Assembly: GCA_002849045.2 (NCBI GenBank)
Contig: NCRO01000052.1
Coordinates: 1 to 26,293 of the forward strand
DNA length: 26,293 nucleotides
Direction: 5' to 3'
Origin: Candidatus Sediminicultor secundus
Lineage (GTDB): Bacteria > Atribacterota > JS1 > SB-45 > 34-128
The position numbers and the translations under genes were made by a program. The notes under the pieces are model-generated. The model was given only the letters and a program-made list of their open reading frames with translations, did not search any database and was not told the DNA's origin. This document shows, one piece after another, positions 21,413-26,293 of the stretch. Each line of letters begins with the position of its first letter. Position 1 is the stretch's first letter.

Positions 21413-22645
21413 TTATTTTACTTCAGTAGCTTCTCCTGATTTAATAAGGGCATACTTTGTTAACGGTGGGGCGATTAATTCGTTTAAAATAACTGAGGCC
21501 AATATAGCACTTATCATTATATTTCCTATGCTTGTACCTGAGAAAACAGGATGTTGCTTGGCTAAAAGAGCCAGCCCCACAGTTACTCCTGCTTTGGGGA
21601 ACAAACCAAATCCTAAATATTTTTTAATCACTGTAGGAGCATGAGAGACAGTTGCTCCTATTCTTGCTCCAATATATTTACCGCTACATCTACCGGCAAC
21701 AATTAATAAACTAAGTATTCCTGCTTCTTTCATAACCCCTAAATCAAAATGTGCACCTGCTAAAGTAAAGAACATGGCAAAGACTATCTCGTCAATTTCG
21801 TCAATTACTTCAAAGGCATTTTCATTAGGTCTTATCCTGTTAGTTACCACAAAACCCATAATCATATTTGCTAAAATACTGGAAATATTTAAAATTTTTG
21901 CCATGCCTACGCATAATAAGATTATTCCTAGAACAATAACTGATGACCTCTTTTTTGTATCAGCAAAACGGATTAAATAGGTCATTGCAAACCCTAAGAC
22001 TGTCCCCAATAATATAGCTCCCCCTATATCTAATGCCGGTACCATTATTACTTTAAGCCAGGAGATATTACTAAGACTGCCGATGGTTAATACTTCTGCA
22101 ACACTCAACCCCAGGGCATAAGCAATTATGCAAAGAGCATCATCTATGGTAATAACCGCAAGTAGAGTACTGGTTAAAGGACCGCTTGCTTTATACTCTC
22201 GAATTATTGCAATGGTAGCTGCCGGTGCAGTAGCACAGGAAATAGCACCGATCACTATAGCCGGAGGCAGGTAAGTTTGATAAAAATTGGGATTCGGAAT
22301 GGCAAGCTTAATAATAAAAGGAGTCAGAAAAGCCATTAATACCGTGACTAATATCCAGGCCCCCATTAATTGAGAGCAAGTAATTACAACAATCTGCTTC
22401 CCAAACCTTTTTAATATTCCCAAATTAAGAGAGCCTCCCACTAAATAACCAATAATCCCTAAACTAATTTCCACAATTACACTCAAGTCTCCGTTGGTTA
22501 ATTCTTTAGGAATGACATTAAACACACTTAAACCCATCCCTATAATAATATATCCGCTAATAGTAGGCAGTTTAAACTTTCTGGCTATAAGGCCACCAAA
22601 GAATCCAATTACTAATAATAATCCTACTGCTAATATAGAATTCAT
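21413..22645 (-). CDS. Cation:proton antiporter (CPA2/Na+-H+ exchanger family)
   Basis: A 410-residue integral membrane protein with about 12 hydrophobic segments, matching the Na_H_Exchanger domain. Key features are KLPTISGYIIIGM at the N-terminus, the discontinuous-helix segment CATAPAATIAI (137-147), and the ion-binding acidic pair in TIDDALCI (Asp168, Asp169). The LAGAHFDLGVM and FGLFPKAGVTVGLALLA stretches are typical. It lacks the C-terminal RCK/TrkA-N domain of KefB/C-type proteins. It exchanges Na+ or K+ for H+ at the inner membrane. A GGAG-type ribosome binding site precedes the ATG. It is separated from neighbours by repeat-rich gaps, so probably a single-gene unit. Confidence 0.9.
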   Translation of the reverse strand: MNSILAVGLLLVIGFFGGLIARKFKLPTISGYIIIGMGLSVFNVIPKELTNGDLSVIVEISLGIIGYLVGGSLNLGILKRFGKQIVVITCSQLMGAWILVTVLMAFLTPFIIKLAIPNPNFYQTYLPPAIVIGAISCATAPAATIAIIREYKASGPLTSTLLAVITIDDALCIIAYALGLSVAEVLTIGSLSNISWLKVIMVPALDIGGAILLGTVLGFAMTYLIRFADTKKRSSVIVLGIILLCVGMAKILNISSILANMIMGFVVTNRIRPNENAFEVIDEIDEIVFAMFFTLAGAHFDLGVMKEAGILSLLIVAGRCSGKYIGARIGATVSHAPTVIKKYLGFGLFPKAGVTVGLALLAKQHPVFSGTSIGNIMISAILASVILNELIAPPLTKYALIKSGEATEVK

Positions 22646-23111
22646 TTATACATCTCCATTTTCATCTACAATAATTGATAATTAAATTAGTCGTTAGTAA
22701 ATAAATCTAGCGTAGAGCGTACAGCGTTTAGCGTATAGGTGCGAGTAATAAGTGTAAGGAAAATACAAAATACAAGACATATTAGTCGTTAGTATTAAAT
22801 ACAGGTTTTCAGTTGATAGTTTTCGGTATACAGCTAAAAATTTAAAACTAAAAGCGAAAAACCATAATTCAAAACGCAAAACTTTTTCTCTCAATACTAA
22901 ATTTTAAGTTTTAGTTTCTACTTCTTTATCTTTTCGTTTTTGTTGTATAATATGCGAGATAAGAAAGATGAAACTCAATATATAAAATAATATTTTTAAA
23001 TTTTAAATTTTAAGCTATGGCTTTACGTTTTACGCTTTTCGTTTTTCGCTATATACTATTCACTAATTAGAGTTTACGAAAAAAGGAAATTCCTATACAA
23101 TAAATTTAAGT
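22646..23111. repeat. Repeat-rich gap without a gene
   Basis: The stretch holds degenerate CG-containing units (GCGTAGAGCGTACAGCGTTTAGCGTATAGG at about 22709-22738, split here by single-base drift, and TTTACGTTTTACGCTTTTCGTTTTTCGC at about 23022-23049), roughly inverted relative to each other. These are words such as CTACGC, GTACGC and TTTACGC in decayed tandem array. ATATACTATTCACTAAT follows at about 23050. Open frames in this gap are short and low-complexity. No promoter can be assigned with confidence. Confidence 0.5.
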
Positions 23112-23942
23112 CTAAACTTTTTTGTCAAGCCAGTCTATTAAAAATTTGAAGACTTCTTCTTTTTCCGGTTCATTATGAATTTCATGATAAAGACCATCCC
23201 AAATTTTTAAAGTACAATTTTTAGTTATCTTGCCAGCAAACTCACGGCTTGCTTCAACAGAGGTTAATTTATCATCTCCTCCGTGCATTAGGAGAAGGGG
23301 AAGGGAGAATTCCGAAGCATGTTCCAATGCCCATTGTCCTGCTTGATAGACGCCGTTAAACATCCGGGCTGAGACATGATCATGACCTAAGGGGTCATTT
23401 TCATAAGCACGAACTACTTCTGGGTCTCGGGAAATGGCTTTGGTATCTAAACCGCTTTTCTGTGAAAAAGAAGGCCAGATGCAATTAGTAATTTGGGCTA
23501 AAATAATTTTAAGACGAGGGGGTTCAAAAGCTAAGCGGAGCCAGGGGCCAGTAACAATTACTCCCTTAAGCTTCGGTTGACGACGGATAACATAATTAAG
23601 GACTAAGTTTCCACCTAAACTATAACCATAAAGGAAAAGGAGCAGTTCAGGAAAATTTTTATCTACTTCATTAAGAAAGAAATTAATATCATTTAATAAT
23701 GCTTCATAAGAAGGGGTATGGCCACGTGGACCAGGAGATTTACCATGTCCTCGTAAATCAAAAGCAAACACAGAATAGCCAGCTTGTGTTAATCTATCAG
23801 CCACATGACCATAACGTCCACTGTGTTCCCCCATACCATGTACCAAACAAATCACTGCTCGAGGCCGGTCTTCCGGTTGCCAGCTTTGACCGAAGAGCTG
23901 TAATTCATCAAAGGTTTTAAATTTAAATTCATCATGCTTCAT
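23112..23942 (-). CDS. Alpha/beta hydrolase, lysophospholipase/monoacylglycerol-lipase-like
   Basis: A 276-residue serine hydrolase of the Hydrolase_4 (serine aminopeptidase S33/MGL) type. The oxyanion-hole motif is CLVHGMGEHSGRY (32-44). The nucleophile is Ser108 in GYSLGG. The acid is an Asp in MHGGDDKLT and the base is the His of LYHEIHNE, both near the C-terminus. FDLRGHGKSPGPRG (61-74) is typical of monoacylglycerol lipases. No signal peptide, so cytoplasmic or peripheral. An AAGAAGG ribosome binding site precedes the ATG. It lies 36 bases after the PfkB-type gene on the same strand and may be co-transcribed with it. The natural ester substrate is unknown. Confidence 0.92.
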   Translation of the reverse strand: MKHDEFKFKTFDELQLFGQSWQPEDRPRAVICLVHGMGEHSGRYGHVADRLTQAGYSVFAFDLRGHGKSPGPRGHTPSYEALLNDINFFLNEVDKNFPELLLFLYGYSLGGNLVLNYVIRRQPKLKGVIVTGPWLRLAFEPPRLKIILAQITNCIWPSFSQKSGLDTKAISRDPEVVRAYENDPLGHDHVSARMFNGVYQAGQWALEHASEFSLPLLLMHGGDDKLTSVEASREFAGKITKNCTLKIWDGLYHEIHNEPEKEEVFKFLIDWLDKKV

Positions 23943-23978
23943 TTTTTACCTTCTTTTTATTTCATTAAATTACTATAA

Positions 23979-24857
23979 TTAATAAAACTTTTTTATATAA
24001 TTCTTAACTTCGTTTCTTGTTCCTTTAAAAGGACCGGGGTTTTCCATCTTCAATGAAACTAAAGCAGTAGCAAGGAGAAGAGCTTCCTTTATTCCCTTAC
24101 TTAACCTTTCGGTGATATAAGCGCTGAAACAGGTATCGCCCCGACCGGTTCTACCTGAAAGGTTCCTCGGTTTTAGGGGGCAAGTATAATGTTTTTTGCC
24201 ATTATAAATTAAAACTTCTTTATTATGAGTAATCATAATTTCCTTTGCTCCCCACCCGAAGAGCATTTCCGCTGCTTTCTTTCTATTTTTTGTTCCGGTC
24301 ATAATTTCAGCTTCAGCTGCATCAGTTTTTAAATAATCAATATAAGGGAGATATTCTTTCTTTTTTTCCCAATCTTTAAAGACCATCTCTTTGTTTTCCC
24401 CCACAGTCCTTAAAAACCCTTGAACGTCCAGAGCAACTTTCCCTTTATTACACAGAAACTTTATCATTTCACTATCGAATTCCCCTGAAATGAGACCGGC
24501 AAAATGATATATCTGAGGAGTAATATTATTGGGGATATCGTCAATGGTGAATGGATCGGCAACCGATAGAGCAGTACAGGTTCTTCGTTCTCTATCTTCG
24601 CTATAATAAATATTTCTTATGGAAGTGGTATTCTCTGAGTTTAGGGCAAAAATATCTTCTTCTGGGATGGTAAATTCTTCTAAACAATTTTTATCTCGGA
24701 AGGATAATTTGGTCAAGATACCAGTTTTATGACCGATAGCATGGGAAGCACAGGATGAATAGAACACTGCCCCTCCAATTTCTTTTACAACTTCTCCCTG
24801 ATATATATTTTTATCAATAGAGATATGCCCCATTACAAAATTATCATATCTTTTCAT
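23979..24857 (-). CDS. PfkB-family carbohydrate kinase
   Basis: A 292-residue ribokinase-fold sugar or nucleoside kinase. The N-terminal GGAVFYSSCASHAIG (28-42) is the substrate-binding PfkB signature 1 region. The C-terminal signature GRTGRGDTCFSAY (235-247) contains the catalytic base Asp241 and the anion hole. It is a little shorter than typical ribokinase. The substrate cannot be assigned from sequence. An AAAGGAG ribosome binding site is present. Upstream lies copy 2 of the paired-palindrome element and then fragments of sugar-related genes (sugar isomerase-like, beta-phosphoglucomutase-like), which suggest carbohydrate metabolism in the neighbourhood if those joins are real. Confidence 0.9.
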   Translation of the reverse strand: MKRYDNFVMGHISIDKNIYQGEVVKEIGGAVFYSSCASHAIGHKTGILTKLSFRDKNCLEEFTIPEEDIFALNSENTTSIRNIYYSEDRERRTCTALSVADPFTIDDIPNNITPQIYHFAGLISGEFDSEMIKFLCNKGKVALDVQGFLRTVGENKEMVFKDWEKKKEYLPYIDYLKTDAAEAEIMTGTKNRKKAAEMLFGWGAKEIMITHNKEVLIYNGKKHYTCPLKPRNLSGRTGRGDTCFSAYITERLSKGIKEALLLATALVSLKMENPGPFKGTRNEVKNYIKKFY

Positions 24858-24929
24858 TTTCGCCTCTTACTCCTTTTTTATATAAATTAATTATACTCCT
24901 AAAGAATCTATTTGAAAAATATTTTTAGA

Positions 24930-25080
24930 AAGAATTTTATAATAAATTATGACTTTTTGGTTGTAATTATGTTGTAGGGGCACAATGAATTGTGTCCTCA
25001 CCATTTTATTGCCTAATATCTCTTGTGGGCACGATGCATCGTGCCCCTACATTACCATTTTGTTTACTTTTTAAGTTGTA
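24930..25080. repeat. Paired GGGCAC palindromes (copy 2 of the dispersed element)
   Basis: Palindromes at 24978-24997 (GGGCACAATGAATTGTGTCC, one change from copy 1) and 25027-25046 (GGGCACGATGCATCGTGCCC, perfect) are separated by about 29 bases. Flanks TTGTAGG and CCCTACATTACCATTTTGTT match copy 1 at 2450-2600 closely. The element lies about 120 bases upstream of the PfkB-type gene, in the same orientation relative to that gene as copy 1 is to lepB. Confidence 0.7.
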
Positions 25081-25215
25081 ATTATACAATTTAATTAAAT
25101 TAGTTATTATTTGAAAAATCAATCTGGGCCTGTAGATCTTTCTGGAGAAAAACTGAGTTAAAAGATGAAGAAAAAGGGGAAGAGAAATATTAGTAAGTTT
25201 AACTTGTTTATTTAT

Positions 25216-25344
25216 TTAAGAATTTATAATTTCTAATAATTTAGTTAGTGTAATATCTCCAATTTTTTCAAAACGATATCGAGCCTTTCCTGCCCTTTCC
25301 TCCGGACCGATACCATAGTGGAAAAATTCCTTTACAGGAAGAGA
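25216..25344 (-). pseudogene. C-terminal fragment of an unidentified protein
   Basis: On the minus strand the frame reads LPVKEFFHYGIGPEERAGKA, then RYRFEKIGDITLTKLLEIIN and a Ser before the stop at 25216-25218. It looks like genuine protein sequence: charged and amphipathic, with a helix-like end. A stop at 25345-25347 and the start of unrelated plus-strand coding sequence cut it off at the N-terminal side. I do not recognise the family. It reads like the tail of a larger enzyme whose front part is not here. Confidence 0.45.
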
Positions 25345-25382
25345 TTAAAGGTGAAGGTATCAGGAAAAATAGTTTTTTAAAA

Positions 25383-26078
25383 TTGCCTTCTCCAGGAAAG
25401 ATTGAAAGACTAAAGAAGATAGAAATAGAAACCTTGCAAGAATTAGCTTCCTTTGCTAAAGATTTAGGAGTAACCATTACTATTGAAAATATCTCTCCGG
25501 ATGTAGAAGAAGAATCTATCTGGGAATTATCAAAACGATTTAATAATGATGAAATGCTTCCTCCCTCAGTTCTTGCTCCAAAAACACCAAAGCCCACTTT
25601 CTTACGAGAAATTAGTAAATATAATTATGGCACGAAGATTGAAGATTTAGTTGAACAAGTTAAGAAGATTGATCGAGAAAATGTGGGAATAACTCTTGAT
25701 TTTGGACATGCCTATCTGTCTTCTAAATATTACCGCTTTAAATTTTTAGATTCTATAAAATTAGCCTTACCGTATATAAAACATGTGCATATTCACGATT
25801 GTTTTGGCAAACCTAAACTGTCATATGAAGAACAGGACATTAATCTGATTCAGTTTGGTATTGGCGATTTACATATGCCTGTAGGTTGGGGGGCGATTCC
25901 CTATGATAAGATATTCCGTATTTTAAAGAATTATCAGGGAGTATTAAGTTTGGAATTAAAACCCCGTTATAAAAAGTTTTATAAGTATAGTTTAGAAAGA
26001 GTTAAAGAACTTACAGAAAGTACTAGCAACAACCACAAATTAAAGGAAATCTCTCCTTTTTCCAAGCAACATTATTAA
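25383..26078 (+). pseudogene. Sugar phosphate isomerase/epimerase-like TIM barrel, 5'-truncated
   Basis: The C-terminal 231 residues of an AP_endonuc_2/xylose-isomerase-like TIM-barrel protein. The usual metal ligands are present: Glu in TIENIS, Asp/His in TLDFGHAY, His/Asp in HVHIHDCFG, and Glu in LSLELKPRY. Family members have 260-290 residues, and the first two or three barrel strands are missing. The TTG at 25383 is only the first possible start; the frame is open further upstream to a stop near 25250, but that part overlaps the reverse-strand fragment and has no ribosome binding site. The gene was probably cut at about 25320-25345 and is unlikely to fold as it stands. Confidence 0.75.
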
Positions 26079-26196
26079 AAAGATAGATCATTATTACAGT
26101 TTAAATTAACTACTCCTTCTCCATTAATCTCCTCAATAATAATTTCAGCTAAAACGATTATTAATATAATTACAGTTAATTAATAGAAAAAAATTT

Positions 26197-26293
26197 GCAT
26201 TTTTTTTATTTGCAGCGAAAGAATTAGGAGTAAAGCCAGAAGATTGTGCGGTAGTAGAAGATGCTGAAGCAGGAATTGAAGCCGCTTTGGCAG
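26197..26293 (+). pseudogene. Beta-phosphoglucomutase-like HAD fragment at the contig end
   Basis: The frame reads FFLFAAKELGVKPEDCAVVE followed by DAEAGIEAALA and runs off the window end. This is the motif IV region of beta-phosphoglucomutase-type HAD enzymes (normally KPxPxIFLxAAKxLGVxPxxCxVxEDAxAG). The preceding KPDP segment with the catalytic lysine, and everything upstream, is absent. The bases before 26197 are AT-rich and unrelated, so the gene is broken at about 26195. The rest of the C-terminus lies beyond the window. Confidence 0.7.

Noticed and set aside
22694..22894. Open frame of 66 codons on the minus strand in the antiporter-hydrolase gap
   Set aside because: Low-complexity sequence made from degenerate repeats; no ribosome binding site or recognisable domain.
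26080..26170. Minus-strand stretch reading LIIVLAEIIIEEINGEGVVN then LNCNNDLSF and a stop
   Set aside because: It looks somewhat protein-like and may be another gene tail, but it is too short and unrecognisable to separate from chance in AT-rich DNA.

Overview
The window is AT-rich DNA (roughly one third G+C by eye) from an anaerobic-looking bacterium, probably an uncultured lineage. Pointers are the phosphate butyryltransferase/butyrate kinase pair, a PflX-type radical SAM protein, a Cys-rich DUF6485-type protein and an ABC-transporter binding protein with a plain signal peptide and no lipobox. The intergenic gaps are crowded with degenerate repeats. Atribacterota would fit, but that is an inference and nothing here proves it. 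The first 143 bases are not genomic: positions 111-143 match the Nextera read-1 transposase adapter with one mismatch, and 1-110 look like library barcode/linker sequence.

Layout. (A) 144-4693: a HAD phosphatase cut off by the adapter, a cupin, a DUF6485-type protein, signal peptidase I (minus strand), then a HAD hydrolase and a PflX-like radical SAM protein. (B) 4808-10612: a GntR/FCD regulator diverging from a four-gene operon: SDR dehydrogenase, GcvPA-like, GcvPB-like, and an AcoX/NAD-kinase-like protein. The two transcription units share a 52-bp near-perfect palindrome that carries a consensus sigma70 promoter in each direction and three GTATAC boxes. (C) 10613-11380: a decayed IS200-type tnpA and the 3' end of a group II intron. 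(D) 11437-17478: an acetamidase/formamidase-family enzyme and a complete five-gene HAAT-type (Liv/Fmd/Urt-like) ABC transporter. (E) about 17612-17650: a piece resembling the 5' end of a lysine riboswitch abuts a 3'-truncated amidohydrolase, i.e. a breakpoint. (F) 17642-24857, minus strand: the amidohydrolase fragment, YjbQ, Ptb, Buk, a cation/proton antiporter, a lysophospholipase-like hydrolase and a PfkB kinase. (G) 25216-26293: pieces of three genes, with another breakpoint near 25320-25345 and a beta-phosphoglucomutase-like fragment at the right end.

The most interesting block is B, possibly with D. The two GcvP-like subunits keep the PLP-binding lysine and overall architecture, but several canonical glycine-decarboxylase active-site motifs are replaced in both subunits, and no gcvT, gcvH or lpd is present. 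Together with a dedicated FCD-type regulator, an NAD-type SDR and an AcoX-like kinase, this looks like a catabolic operon that uses a GcvP-type PLP enzyme on something other than glycine. The neighbouring amidase and transporter could supply the substrate (an amide or amino-acid-like compound). Mobile-element scars separate the two blocks, so that link is only suggestive.

The several half-genes at junctions (17645, about 25330, about 26200) together with adapter at the left end mean that assembly or amplification chimerism has to be excluded before any junction is read as biology.
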